Assembly (NCBI GenBank): GCA_910583945.1
Contig: CAJTYF010000004.1
Coordinates: 1 to 64,000 of the forward strand
Direction of reading: 5' to 3'
Source: an uncultured Bacilli bacterium
Lineage (GTDB): Bacteria > Bacillota_I > Bacilli_A > RF39 > UBA660
DNA length: 64,000 bases
Part shown: piece after piece, positions 28,059 through 37,739 of the stretch
Layout of the letters: the number at the start of each line of letters is the position of its first letter
Position numbering within the stretch: position 1 is the stretch's first letter
Notes under the pieces: generated by a model
Told to the model about the DNA's origin: nothing
Databases searched by the model: none
Seen by the model: only the letters and a program-made list of their open reading frames with translations
Translations under genes and position numbers: made by a program

Positions 28059-29435
28059 CTAAAATCTAAAATAAATAAAAGGCGTGAACGAACTGGCTAA
28101 AATTCTTGCAAGAACAAGTAAAAAAAGACTTAGTAGAATCAAGCTATTTAAAATTTCTATTCCTTTATTTATTTTTCCTTTCTGTAATTTTTTTATGGTT
28201 TCTTTTAATATTGGATGTATGCCTATAAAAGCTATAAGAAGAATGATTAGATTGTTTTTAAGATAATATAGAGTTTCGTCATTTAACCACTCTTTTTGGA
28301 TACCTATTAATCCTTTTAAAAATAGCATCAGCTCATTTAAATTGGTCGTATTAAAGATTACAAAGCTTACTAGTAAAAGAACAAAAGTGTAGATGTGTGA
28401 GAATACGCCTCCTTTTAAATATTTTTGAAAAATGAATTTTTCTAAAATTAAAAGTATAAAAAAGTAAAGTCCCCATAGAATAAAATTCCAACTTGCTCCA
28501 TGCCAAAAGCCTGTTAATAACCAGACAATAAAAATGTTTCTGATGTTTTTTAATTTAGAAGTACGATTGCCTCCTAGAGGAATGTAGACGTAATCTTTGA
28601 AAAAAGTAGATAAGGATATGTGCCATCTTCTCCAAAATTCGGTGATGGAAGAAGCGATTAAGGGATAATTAAAGTTTTCTTTAAATTCAAAGCCAAACAT
28701 CTTTCCTAAGCCTATTGCCATATCCGAGTAACCTGAAAAATCATAGTAAATTTGAAAGGTAAAAAGAAGCGCTATCAACCAGTAAGATATTGTCGAAAGT
28801 TCAGAAGTTAAGAGAGCCGTATAACTATAATACAATGTGTCCGCTATTAATACCTTTTTACTTAATCCTATAATTAAACGTGACACCCCTGAACTAAATT
28901 TTTCAAAATTTTCGGGACGATTTTTTAATTGATTGTTTATGTCTTTATATCTGACAATCGGCCCAGCTACTAATTGAGGAAATAAACAGATATAAGTACA
29001 ATACGTTAAAATGTTTTTCTGACAAGAGACTTCATTTTTATAAACGTCTATTAGGTAACTTAAGTTTTGAAAGGTAAAAAAGCTGATTCCTAGTGGAAGA
29101 ACTATATTTAAAGTCATAGGATTTAAATGAAATAGGTTTGTAAAATTTTCCATAAAGAATCCTGTGTATTTATAATAAATTAACAAACCTAGGTTAAAGG
29201 TAATGCCCAATATTAAAAAAGACTTTTTTTTGTTTTTAGAGATTAAAAGCCCAAATCCATAATTTATTAGACAGGATAGAATTAATAAAAGGGTATAATT
29301 TTTTTCGCCAAAGTAATAAAAGATAAGACTAAATATAAGTAAAATTGTATTTTTGAATTTTTTAGGAGTTAGAAAATAAATGATTAATAATAATGGCAAA
29401 AAAAAGAAGAGAAAACGTATACTTGAAAATACCAT
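28059..29435 (-). CDS. MBOAT O-acyltransferase (AlgI/DltB type)
   Basis: 458 aa multi-pass membrane protein with the MBOAT marks ITEFWRRWHISLSTFFKDYV and TGFWHGASWNFILWG; the histidine in the second is the conserved catalytic one. It moves acyl groups across the membrane to exported glycans. It is followed by the DHHW-type partner and preceded by a small lipoprotein, a grouping frequent in Bacillota. Confidence 0.92.
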   Translation of the reverse strand: MVFSSIRFLFFFLPLLLIIYFLTPKKFKNTILLIFSLIFYYFGEKNYTLLLILSCLINYGFGLLISKNKKKSFLILGITFNLGLLIYYKYTGFFMENFTNLFHLNPMTLNIVLPLGISFFTFQNLSYLIDVYKNEVSCQKNILTYCTYICLFPQLVAGPIVRYKDINNQLKNRPENFEKFSSGVSRLIIGLSKKVLIADTLYYSYTALLTSELSTISYWLIALLFTFQIYYDFSGYSDMAIGLGKMFGFEFKENFNYPLIASSITEFWRRWHISLSTFFKDYVYIPLGGNRTSKLKNIRNIFIVWLLTGFWHGASWNFILWGLYFFILLILEKFIFQKYLKGGVFSHIYTFVLLLVSFVIFNTTNLNELMLFLKGLIGIQKEWLNDETLYYLKNNLIILLIAFIGIHPILKETIKKLQKGKINKGIEILNSLILLSLFLLVLARILASSFTPFIYFRF

Positions 29436-29449
29436 ATTTTTCTTCCCTT

Positions 29450-29908
29450 CTATTTTAAGTTTTCAAAATTTTCTTTTATTTTTGAAGCTAAATCATTAGA
29501 CATAATTAGAACCACTAAGTCGCCTTTTGATAAAACATAAGTGTTTTCAGCTTCTACACATATCCATTTTCTTGGATCAGCATTTTTCTTAATTTCTTCT
29601 ACAGTTGCCTCGGCATCGCTTGCGTTTTCTAAACGAATTAACACAACAGAATGTGGTATTGAACCTGTCATCGATTCACTGGCAATCGCTTCTTTATATT
29701 TTACATCAGCAAAAGCATAGTATTTAAAGTTTTCATCATTTAATTCTGTGTTTTCTACCATCATTGGCTTTTCTTCTTCTGGAATACCGCTGTATAATTT
29801 TTCCATGATTTCTGGTAGAGTTCCCTCAATGTTTTCAACTTTATTTCCACAACCTGTTAGTAAAAGCCCCATCATTGTGATACAAATTAAACCTATTATT
29901 TTTTTCAT
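29450..29908 (-). CDS. Small lipoprotein (DUF4358-like)
   Basis: 152 aa with a lipobox LTGC (cleavage before Cys20), so it is lipid-anchored outside the cell. The body (FADVKYKEAIASES, HSVVLIRLENASDAEATVEE) resembles the DUF4358 lipoproteins that often accompany MBOAT/DHHW gene pairs. It lies 14 bp upstream of the MBOAT gene and is probably part of the same transcript. Assignment to DUF4358 is by pattern only. Confidence 0.65.
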   Translation of the reverse strand: MKKIIGLICITMMGLLLTGCGNKVENIEGTLPEIMEKLYSGIPEEEKPMMVENTELNDENFKYYAFADVKYKEAIASESMTGSIPHSVVLIRLENASDAEATVEEIKKNADPRKWICVEAENTYVLSKGDLVVLIMSNDLASKIKENFENLK

Positions 29909-29936
29909 AAACTTCTCCTTCTCATTACTTATTTAA

Positions 29937-30203
29937 TTAATAGTGATGACCATGTCCATGGTGGGCATTTGTATTATTTTGGTTTGTATGATGTTCGTTA
30001 TGAACGTGATTTCCTGTTATGGTACAATTTGGCACGTTACAATATTGATGATACGTATTGTGTCCTGACTCTATCTCTTCATGATGTACAATATGGTTTG
30101 TTCTAGAATTATTTTGATTGATGTTTGTTCGAGTCATCGCGTAAACGGCTTCTCCAAATAGTAGCATACAAACTGCCCCTGCAATCCAAAAACTTTTTTT
30201 CAT
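29937..30203 (-). CDS. Secreted histidine-rich peptide
   Basis: 88 aa from the ATG at 30203, chosen because AAAGGAGG lies 4 bases upstream; a longer frame begins at 30236. A signal peptide (about 1-22) precedes a His/Asn-rich chain ending NAHHGHGHHY, with one CNVPNC pair. This composition suggests binding of Ni, Zn or Cu outside the cell. No family was recognised. Confidence 0.7.
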   Translation of the reverse strand: MKKSFWIAGAVCMLLFGEAVYAMTRTNINQNNSRTNHIVHHEEIESGHNTYHQYCNVPNCTITGNHVHNEHHTNQNNTNAHHGHGHHY

Positions 30204-30271
30204 TATTCCTCCTTTTTTGGTCATTATAACATGCATAGGATAGAAAGTAAATCATTTAGAGATTAATTATT

Positions 30272-30697
30272 TTATTGATGAAGTCTATAACCATGCAAAG
30301 TTTTATCCACATGATTTTTTTTGCCACATAGACCGATTCCTACTAGTTCTAGTTCTTCCGTTTCATATTTGTTTATACAAGCACGGTTATCATGGTCATT
30401 GCTGGTTTTAAACATTTCTTCATTGAAAACACTCATTTGTATGTCCCGATCCTTCGCTTTTTTTACGATTTCCTTCATTTCTTCCTTGGTTGCACTATAA
30501 ATCAAAATGGGTTGACCACTCATTGGTAAATATTTTTTACCACTTTTGTCTTCATAAGGTGCTCCTATTATAGGTAAAGTGCCAAAGCCAGATGCTAAAA
30601 AAGCGGTGATGTTTAACTCTTGCCAAGATTTTAGTCCTTCTCGTATTACAATTGCTATTTTCTGCAATTCAAAATGTTGTTCTTCTTCTATGTTCAT
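30272..30697 (-). CDS. DUF2000 family protein
   Basis: 141 aa matching DUF2000, a PTH2-like fold: KIAIVIREGLKSWQELNI, TAFLASGFG, QPILIYSATKEEM, and the C-terminal LVGIGLCGKKNHVDKTLHG. Biochemical function is unknown for the family. It is divergently transcribed from an XRE-cupin regulator, which may control it through the repeats in the shared gap. Confidence 0.85.
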   Translation of the reverse strand: MNIEEEQHFELQKIAIVIREGLKSWQELNITAFLASGFGTLPIIGAPYEDKSGKKYLPMSGQPILIYSATKEEMKEIVKKAKDRDIQMSVFNEEMFKTSNDHDNRACINKYETEELELVGIGLCGKKNHVDKTLHGYRLHQ

Positions 30698-30761
30698 TTT
30701 TCTTCTCCTCTTCTTATCTATACAAATCCGTTTAAATAGGTTATAATATATTCAAACAACT

Positions 30762-30793
30762 TGTGCATTATATTATACATTTGTACATTATAT
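30762..30793. promoter_or_regulatory. Direct repeats, likely operator of the XRE-cupin regulator
   Basis: TGTGCATTATAT (30762) and TGTACATTATAT (30782) are direct repeats 20 bp apart, two helical turns, between the divergent DUF2000 and XRE-cupin genes. The spacing and position suggest an operator. Confidence 0.5.
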
Positions 30794-30816
30794 AAGTCAA
30801 TATTAAAGGAGTTATT

Positions 30817-31368
30817 ATGGAAAATTTAAATAAAAATTTAGCGGAAAATTTAAATAAAATTCGAGTAGAGCGTCACCTAAGTTTAGATAAAGTGGCCCAA
30901 CTTACTGAAATAAGTAAAAGTATGTTAGGTCAAATTGAGCGCGAAGAAACCAATCCTTCTATTTCAACGGTTTGGAAAATAGCCAATGGGCTAAAAATTC
31001 CTTTGACTCGTCTTATTGAAACGACTTTACCGGAAAAGAGATTAATCAAAAAAGAAGATATTCCGCCATTGTTTGAAGATGAAAAAAAAGTTTGTAGTTA
31101 TCTTTTCTTTCGAAATAATCAAGCAACAAACTTTGAGATGATGAGAGTTTATCTAGAACCTAAGGGAAAACTAATCTCTACGGCTCATTTAACTGGTACA
31201 AAGGAATACATTATTGTTTTTAAGGGCAAGCTTACGATTACGATTGATGGTGAGCTATTCACGATTTCTGATGGAGAAGCTTTTCAGTTTAATGCGGATA
31301 AGAATCATATTTATGAAAATAAAGGTGAGGAGACGGTTGATTTAGCTATGTTGGTTTACTATGCTTAA
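30817..31368 (+). CDS. XRE-cupin transcriptional regulator
   Basis: 183 aa: an N-terminal helix-turn-helix (SLDKVAQLTEISKSMLGQIE, 18-37) and a C-terminal cupin (GTKEYIIVFKGKLTITIDGE ... AFQFNADKNHIYENKG). This is the common HTH-cupin architecture that senses a small ligand, often an amino acid or sugar derivative. AAAGGAG precedes the ATG. It is the only plus-strand gene between 1 and 43 kb and lies opposite DUF2000. Confidence 0.92.
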   Translation: MENLNKNLAENLNKIRVERHLSLDKVAQLTEISKSMLGQIEREETNPSISTVWKIANGLKIPLTRLIETTLPEKRLIKKEDIPPLFEDEKKVCSYLFFRNNQATNFEMMRVYLEPKGKLISTAHLTGTKEYIIVFKGKLTITIDGELFTISDGEAFQFNADKNHIYENKGEETVDLAMLVYYA

Positions 31369-33347
31369 AGTCTTTTTTTGTCTTCGTTCTTTTTTTCGAT
31401 AAAATCTACTAAGTATTCTGCTGTTTTTTCGACTCCAAGTTTATCGACGTTCACAATTAAGTCATAATTACTAAAATCATACCAATCACGATTGGTGTAA
31501 AATTTGTAATGTTTAACTCTTGATTTATTGATGGCATTAATTTCTTTTAAAGCACTTGCTTTTTCTAAACCATAGTATTTGGTAGCTCTTTTTACTTTTG
31601 ATGCTTCATCGGTGTATAAAAATACTTTTAAGACATCTTTTTTATCTTTTAAGATATAGTCTGCACATCTTCCGACAATGACACACGATTCTTTTTGTGC
31701 TAATTTTTGGATGACTTTTGTTTCAGCGATGAATAAGCGATCATCGTTGCTACTTTTTCTAGATTTTTCATCTACTTCATTTATATATTTAGTAGATAAG
31801 CCCGATTCTTTAGCAAAAAGAGCTATTAATTCTTTATCGTAAAAGTTTATTCCTAATTTTTCAGCTAATAATTGGCCAACATAACGACCACCTGATGCGT
31901 ATTCGCGAGAAATTGTTATGACTATTTTTTGTCCTTTATTCTTTTTTATAGAAGCTGTTTCGGTTGTTGCTTTCTTTTCTTTGTTTTCTCCTAATTTCTT
32001 ATATTCAGAGCCAATTAGGAAGATAGCTATTAGAAAACATAAAATATCACTGATACATCCTGCATATAAAACTCCATAAATTCCTTTGTCAAATAGAATG
32101 CATAATGTTAAAGAGATAGGGATAAATAAAATGATTTGTCTTATAAAGGATAAGGCTGTTGCTTTTTTTACTTTTCCAAGAGACTGAATTAAAATACTTC
32201 CAGTCATTTCTAAAGCATTTAATGACGTAACTAGTAAAAAGGTATGACAGATTGTTTCAGCAAATTCCATAAATAAGGTATAGTTGGCATCACTCGCACT
32301 TATAAAGATTCCAGCAATTTGTCTTGGAAATAGCACAAAGATCAGATTAAAAAGAAGACCCACACTAAAGTTTATAAGAAGGACTTTTTTGAATGTTTCT
32401 TTGACTCTTTCTTCGTTTCCAGCACCGTAGTTAAAGCCGACAATGGGTTGAGCACCAATAGAAACGCCTAATACGGTTGATATGAATAGACTGTTTACTT
32501 TAGAGATGACACCGTAGACAGAAAGAGGAATGTCACTTCCGAATTTGGTCATGGCACCATATTTGGTTAGAATGTTATTCATGTAGACAAATAAGATTAA
32601 AACCGTTCCTTGAGTAATAAAAGATGATAACCCAAGAGAAAGCGTTTTTAAGATATTCTTATCGATTTTAAAAGTTTCTTTTGTTAGTCTCATGTTTTTT
32701 AATTTTTTTAGGTAAAGGATTGCGATTAAAAAGGAAATGATTTGACCGATGATAGTGGCTAAAGCCCCGCCTTTGACTCCTAAATTGAATGTAAAGATGA
32801 AGATGGGATCTAAAATGATATTGATAATAGCCCCTACGATTAACATGAACATAGAATATTTTGGGGAACCATCGGCACGGATGATACTTGATAAAGCGGA
32901 ATAAGTAATCATAAAAGGTGCTCCTATTATAATTATTTTTCCATAGTCCATGGCATATTGGTAGATGTTTTCGGTACAGCCAAAAAGATAGACTAATTTA
33001 GGTAAGAAGAGATAGGAGAGTATTCCTAGTGCAAGAGCAAGAATAAAGGTCATTAAAATGGCTTGTCCTACTATTTTTCCAGCCTCTTCTTTTTTTCCTT
33101 CTCCTAGTTTTAAAGAGAGATTGGCTGAGGCTCCATTCCCGATTAAACTTGCAAAGGCGTTAAATATAATAATGAGCGGAAATAAGACATTGGTGGCTCC
33201 ATTTCCTAATGTTCCTACTCCTTTTCCAATAAAGATTTGATCGACGATGTTATAAACTGAGTTTATGAGCATACTGATTACACAGGGAATTGAGAAAGAA
33301 AGTAATAATTTGTTGATTTTTTCTTTTCCTAAGTTTAGATTTTTCAT
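31365..33347 (-). CDS. MATE transporter fused to a cytidylate-kinase-like domain
   Basis: 660 aa. Residues 1-450 form a 12-helix MATE family exporter, and the last 200 residues form a cytosolic cytidylate-kinase-like domain (VITISREYASGGRYVGQLLA, YDKELIALFAKESG, CVIVGRCADYIL, RVKHYKFYTNRDW). The P-loop position reads SREYASGGR, as in the AAK-type cytidylate kinase-like family rather than classical Cmk. The join at about 450-470 is a charged linker. The substrate is not known. It overlaps the XRE-cupin gene end to end (4 bp). Confidence 0.9.
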   Translation of the reverse strand: MKNLNLGKEKINKLLLSFSIPCVISMLINSVYNIVDQIFIGKGVGTLGNGATNVLFPLIIIFNAFASLIGNGASANLSLKLGEGKKEEAGKIVGQAILMTFILALALGILSYLFLPKLVYLFGCTENIYQYAMDYGKIIIIGAPFMITYSALSSIIRADGSPKYSMFMLIVGAIINIILDPIFIFTFNLGVKGGALATIIGQIISFLIAILYLKKLKNMRLTKETFKIDKNILKTLSLGLSSFITQGTVLILFVYMNNILTKYGAMTKFGSDIPLSVYGVISKVNSLFISTVLGVSIGAQPIVGFNYGAGNEERVKETFKKVLLINFSVGLLFNLIFVLFPRQIAGIFISASDANYTLFMEFAETICHTFLLVTSLNALEMTGSILIQSLGKVKKATALSFIRQIILFIPISLTLCILFDKGIYGVLYAGCISDILCFLIAIFLIGSEYKKLGENKEKKATTETASIKKNKGQKIVITISREYASGGRYVGQLLAEKLGINFYDKELIALFAKESGLSTKYINEVDEKSRKSSNDDRLFIAETKVIQKLAQKESCVIVGRCADYILKDKKDVLKVFLYTDEASKVKRATKYYGLEKASALKEINAINKSRVKHYKFYTNRDWYDFSNYDLIVNVDKLGVEKTAEYLVDFIEKKNEDKKRL

Positions 33348-33447
33348 TTTTTTTCACGTCCTTTTTTCTGAAACTCTAAACATTTTAGCATAAAAAAAAT
33401 TTTGTGTAAGAACAAATTTTCATTTTTTAGATTTTTTTCGTCTTTCT

Positions 33448-34488
33448 TTATTTTAATTGGTTATAGTTTGGGATTGTTGTTTCCTCTAGGTTTGTTTTAT
33501 AGTTATTATCCCAAGACATTTTTAAATAATCGTAATGGGTTCCATTAAATTTTTTAGATTCAAAAGGGCTTTCTAAGAATTCTTGTAACTTTTGCTTTTG
33601 ACTAGCACTTAACTTATCCATTTTGTTTAAGGGGTGTTTGAAATATTTTGGATTGGCTATTTCTATAGTGGTATTAAATTTTTCTCCTTTTGTTTCTTCG
33701 TCCACATAGTGAAAATGAGGAATTTTTTTGTATTCTTCCGTGTTAAAAAAGATGTAATAACCATCTTTGGTGGTTCCTATTTTGGCGGGCTGTTCTTCAA
33801 AATTATCTAGGTAGTTAAAGATATCACCAATGTCCATGTCATGACTTTTTGTGTAATTTATTAGAAAGTCATAATGTCTTTTGATGAATTCTTGTACTCT
33901 TTTGAATTCTTCTAATGATATTCCAAGTTCCACACCATAGACTAACTGAGGATTTTCTTTATCAATACTTACGGTGACGTAATTTTCAAATCCACGACTT
34001 TTTTGATGACTGTTTTGCATAAGTAAGGTGTATAAGTCTCTTTCATCATCATAGTTTATGTTATCACAATAAAGATATAAGTTTACGGGAAGACTTGGGT
34101 AGTCTTTTTTGTTTATGCCATTTACAAAGAAGCCATCGATGACGGTTGGTTTAAAACGATTGATGTAAGTGTATTCCATTATAGAGTAATCCATTTCTAT
34201 ACCTTCTACTCTGTTAATAAGCGCCTCGTATTTTTCTTTAATAAAGTTTATTACTTTTTGAAAGTCTTTTTCTTTGACCTTTAGTTTCACATCTTCGAGT
34301 AAGCTTGGGTTTTCTTTATCAATTGTAATAGGGATTAAATCGTTGCCTGTTGTATATTTCTCGTAATTGTTTTGCATATAAATGATTTTTTGATCATCCA
34401 TTTTTAGCCATAAGGTAATGGGTAAGTTCGTGTTGGGGTAAATGGTACTTCCTTTTTGGGCTAAGATAATCATGGGTGTAAATTCCAT
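33448..34488 (-). CDS. Unknown protein with an internal three-fold repeat
   Basis: 346 aa, no family recognised. A motif recurs: LPITLWLKMDD...VKLKVKEKDFQKVINFIKEKY, LPVNLYLYCDN...VELGISLEEFKRVQEFIKRHY, and a degenerate third copy near residues 255-320. Each pairs a beta stretch with IDKEN and a helix. Soluble, no signal peptide. It lies directly after the broken sirtuin gene. Confidence 0.55.
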   Translation of the reverse strand: MEFTPMIILAQKGSTIYPNTNLPITLWLKMDDQKIIYMQNNYEKYTTGNDLIPITIDKENPSLLEDVKLKVKEKDFQKVINFIKEKYEALINRVEGIEMDYSIMEYTYINRFKPTVIDGFFVNGINKKDYPSLPVNLYLYCDNINYDDERDLYTLLMQNSHQKSRGFENYVTVSIDKENPQLVYGVELGISLEEFKRVQEFIKRHYDFLINYTKSHDMDIGDIFNYLDNFEEQPAKIGTTKDGYYIFFNTEEYKKIPHFHYVDEETKGEKFNTTIEIANPKYFKHPLNKMDKLSASQKQKLQEFLESPFESKKFNGTHYDYLKMSWDNNYKTNLEETTIPNYNQLK

Positions 34489-34491
34489 TTT

Positions 34492-35231
34492 TCATCGCTT
34501 CTTTCTGTTTTTTATTTTTAGTTTTGAAAAAATTTTAGTTAGATCTTCTCTCATTCTTAAAGTAGCAAGTTCATCATAAGGGGTAGCGTCTTTGTTTAAA
34601 ATAACAAGATTTTTTCCTCTAAATAATCTGACTAAACTACTTGCGGGGTCTACAGTTAAAGAGGTTCCCGCAACAATTAAAGTTTCTGCCTTACGAGTAG
34701 AAAGAATTGTTTCATCAAAACGACTGGTAAAGTTTCTCCATACAGCACCACATTTTTCCTTATTAAACCTTCAATTCACAAATAGGGTTGTCTTTACTGT
34801 TAAATATAAATTCGCTAGCATACTTTTTATGACCGTTCATACAATAATTTTGATACATGGAACCATGAATTTCTAATACGTTTTTACTTCCTGCTAATTG
34901 ATGTAAGTTGTCGATGTTTTGCGTAATAATGTTTTTTAGTTTGCTAGTTGTTTCTAATTTGGTTAAATAAGTATGAACAATATTTGATTGGACGCCGAGG
35001 GGGGTTCATGTTGGTTCTATAAAAATCAAAAAATACGTTTGGTTCCTCATAGAGACATTTGTTACTTAAATAGTATTCAGGATTTTTCGGAAATTTTTCT
35101 TTATATAAACCGTTTTCACCACGGAAATCTTTTAAAATACTCGCGGTAGAGACTCATGCCCCACCAAATAAGACAAGGTTACTTGATTCATCAATTATTT
35201 TTTGAAGTTGTTCTATTTGTTCTTCTAACAT
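34492..35231 (-). pseudogene. Broken SIR2/CobB-type sirtuin
   Basis: Sirtuin fragments are visible in three frames: SSNLVLFGGA, a TGA where the NAD-binding GAGxS glycine is expected, VSTASILKDFRGENGLY, then after a shift NIITQNIDNLHQLAGSK and VLEIHGSMYQNYCMNG, and after another shift KCGAVW and TLIVAGTSLTVDPASSL. So an NAD-dependent deacylase of the class U/CobB type was present but carries a stop and at least two frameshifts. The number of lesions excludes a single sequencing error. Confidence 0.85.
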
Positions 35232-35303
35232 ATTTAGTCTCCTTATATTGCTTGCATTTTTTTACAGATGATTTTATCATCTTATACTTGAGTTATATTG
35301 TTT

Positions 35304-37472
35304 CTATCTTTTTTGAAATTCATTTCTTTCTTTAATTATGTTTATCTTTTCTGGGTGACTACTATGATGTTCATATTTCTTTTGAATGTAAGTTAGAAAA
35401 CTTTCTTCTAATTCGTCATTAAATTTAACATTAAAGTTATGATTTTTCATTGCCTCTTCTACTTTTGTTCTTAATCTTTTCCATGTATCGTAATAATAGG
35501 TTTTTGTTTTTACCATAAAGTTACTAGCGTCTTCGATGACAAATCCTTCTATGTTTTCATTCTTCCATTTATAATCAACAGAAGTTATTTTTTCATAAAT
35601 ACTCATAAACTCCTCTATATTATTTGCCGTGTAAGCAAGTTCTTTAATTTCTATATTTTCTAGACTAGCAAATGTTTTTAACTCTTCATAAGAAATTTTA
35701 GAATAACTAGTATTATTTTTGATACAATCTAAAAGAATTAAATTAGATTCTTGATATTCAATGATATGTGGATCGTTTAAAGGATCCATAACTTCAAAGA
35801 CTAAGGTAGCATTTTCTTCTTGCATTTTCTTTTTTAGGGCTTCTATTTGATTCTGGTTATACTTTTTATAAAAGATTTTTTTAAAGTATTCTACATAGTC
35901 TCCTTTATTTGACGATTTTGATGCGAAGAAAAGCTGTTCTTTATAAAGAGATAAAATTCCTAAAAAGCCATTATATTTTATATAGAAAGAAATGGGAAAA
36001 ACAAAACTTTTTTCTAAACCATCTAAGTTCGTTTCTCTTCTTTCATTAACTTTAAAGAATTTATCATAACTTCTGGCGATAATTATATTTTTTTCGGTAT
36101 CAATAAATAAACCTCTTGCTTTGGTGGTTAAGTTATCCCAAATTTTATAATGAAAAGCTTCTTTAGTGAAATTATAAGAAGAAATGTTACTATCTAAAAA
36201 TCGTTCTAAAATGTATTTGTTTTTCCGTAGGCTTTCAATCAAATTATAGACATTGGTTTCTTCAATTAAGTTAGGGTTGTAAATATTATTTTTTATTTCG
36301 TCATAGTGATACTCGTTGTTTTTCAGTAGGGTTAAGATTCTAAGATATCCCCCATGTTCAATATCACCTTCTAAATTAAAAGAATAAGGATAAGTGTTAT
36401 ATTTAATTTTATGAAAATTGCGATGACCATGAATTTGATAAATTTTATTTTCTTCTTTTTCCATATAATTATTGTAAATTTCATCAATGTTGATTTCGTA
36501 ATTGTCCGTACCATAGATGAATGTATTGGTGCTAAAAAAGTCTAAAGCTTTTTTGGGAAAATAAGGGATACCCCCATGACTTAAAAGATACGTTTTATCT
36601 CCAAATTTTATGTAAGCAATTTGCGCAAGTTGTTTCATAAATCCGCGAATTTCACTTTTGGTAATTGTGTTACTTTCGAATTCTTGAATGGTGTTTTTGC
36701 TATCATAGTCCATTTTAAATTCGTCTTCACAGGCATATTTATAGAGCTTGTCTTCATGATTGCCAATAAGAAATGTGGTGTTTTTATTGTTCATTAGTTC
36801 AGTTAAAAATTTGAATGTGGCCGCGTTTTCAATTCCTCTATCAAAATAGTCTCCTAAAAAAATATAGGCGTCTTCCTGTTTTAAAGGATTTTCATCAAAG
36901 TATTTTTTTATAGTCGTGTAACATCCATGAATGTCACCAATGATATGGATTTGATTGTAGATATTCATATTTTTGGGAGTTGTATTAAATATTACTTGGA
37001 AGTCTTTAGGTTCTAATATCTGGAAAGATGAAGGAATTTTTTCTTTGGCAAATATTTTATAGGTTCTATCAATCGCGTACTCAGGAACTCTTTTATATTC
37101 TTCTCTTGATTGGTTTCTTTTGAAAACTTCTTCTTTATTTATGGTGGTAAAATCAAGGATGTATAATCGATAGCGATATTTAGTGGCTAATTTCTTGTAT
37201 ATATTTAAAGAGTCTATATGAGCATGAACAGCATCAATTAAAGTCAATTCGCCTTTTTTCATTCTTTCTTCTAATAGCATATAAAGAATTTCCCACACTT
37301 TTTGGTTATTAAATTGGGGAATTTCTTCTTGATAATTTGTGTTCATTTCTGGGGCATTTAACATCAGTCTTATTTGGTCGGAACTGAGGGTAAAGTTTTC
37401 TAAATGATTTTCTTTGATAAAGGTGCTTTTCCCCGAACCCATAGCACCTCTTAAAATAACGAGTTTTCTCAT
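35304..37472 (-). CDS. Polynucleotide kinase-phosphatase-RNA ligase (RNA repair)
   Basis: About 722 aa with three repair domains in one chain. First comes a T4 PNK-like kinase with Walker A GAMGSGKST (9-17). Next is a metallophosphoesterase with GDIHGCY, GDYFDRG, GNHEDK, SHGG and HGHRN. Last is an RNA ligase of T4 Rnl1 type with KARGLF, the nucleotidyl-lysine motif KYNG, VFEVMDP, EGFVIED and MVKTK. Such enzymes heal and seal RNA cut by anticodon nucleases or other ribotoxins. The ATG at 37472 has AAGGAGG at 4 bases; a longer frame starts at 37511 without a site. A 24-bp palindrome lies about 100 bp upstream. Confidence 0.88.
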   Translation of the reverse strand: MRKLVILRGAMGSGKSTFIKENHLENFTLSSDQIRLMLNAPEMNTNYQEEIPQFNNQKVWEILYMLLEERMKKGELTLIDAVHAHIDSLNIYKKLATKYRYRLYILDFTTINKEEVFKRNQSREEYKRVPEYAIDRTYKIFAKEKIPSSFQILEPKDFQVIFNTTPKNMNIYNQIHIIGDIHGCYTTIKKYFDENPLKQEDAYIFLGDYFDRGIENAATFKFLTELMNNKNTTFLIGNHEDKLYKYACEDEFKMDYDSKNTIQEFESNTITKSEIRGFMKQLAQIAYIKFGDKTYLLSHGGIPYFPKKALDFFSTNTFIYGTDNYEINIDEIYNNYMEKEENKIYQIHGHRNFHKIKYNTYPYSFNLEGDIEHGGYLRILTLLKNNEYHYDEIKNNIYNPNLIEETNVYNLIESLRKNKYILERFLDSNISSYNFTKEAFHYKIWDNLTTKARGLFIDTEKNIIIARSYDKFFKVNERRETNLDGLEKSFVFPISFYIKYNGFLGILSLYKEQLFFASKSSNKGDYVEYFKKIFYKKYNQNQIEALKKKMQEENATLVFEVMDPLNDPHIIEYQESNLILLDCIKNNTSYSKISYEELKTFASLENIEIKELAYTANNIEEFMSIYEKITSVDYKWKNENIEGFVIEDASNFMVKTKTYYYDTWKRLRTKVEEAMKNHNFNVKFNDELEESFLTYIQKKYEHHSSHPEKINIIKERNEFQKR

Positions 37473-37570
37473 TTTTCCTCCTTGTATATTGTTTTTCTTG
37501 TTCTTTAGCATGCATAATCTTAAAGTTTTTTTTAGTTCCTACAATTTGCCATATTTTTATTAATCCAATT

Positions 37571-37594
37571 ATTGGTCAGTCGCGACTGACCAAT
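37571..37594. promoter_or_regulatory. Perfect 24-bp palindrome upstream of the RNA repair gene
   Basis: The core GGTCAGTCGCGACTGACC extends to a perfect 24-bp palindrome. A near copy (two mismatches to symmetry) lies upstream of the DUF4365-type gene at 42086-42109. It has no T-tract, and its form resembles TetR-type operators. No matching regulator is in the window. Confidence 0.55.
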
Positions 37595-37739
37595 TTATTG
37601 AACTTTTTTAAAAACCTATCTTGCTTTTTTAACAAAGAATTGTGCAGATAGTAATTGCACTTTTATTAACCTTTTTCACTAAAATTAACACTTTTTAAAC
37701 CTTTCAATTATTTCTAATATATTTTAAATTATTATAAAC

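Noticed and set aside
35155..35165. TGA in the sirtuin read as recoded Gly or Trp
   Set aside because: TGA is a normal stop in several overlapping gene pairs (e.g. 7112, 14127, 3926), and the same gene has additional frameshifts, so decay is simpler.
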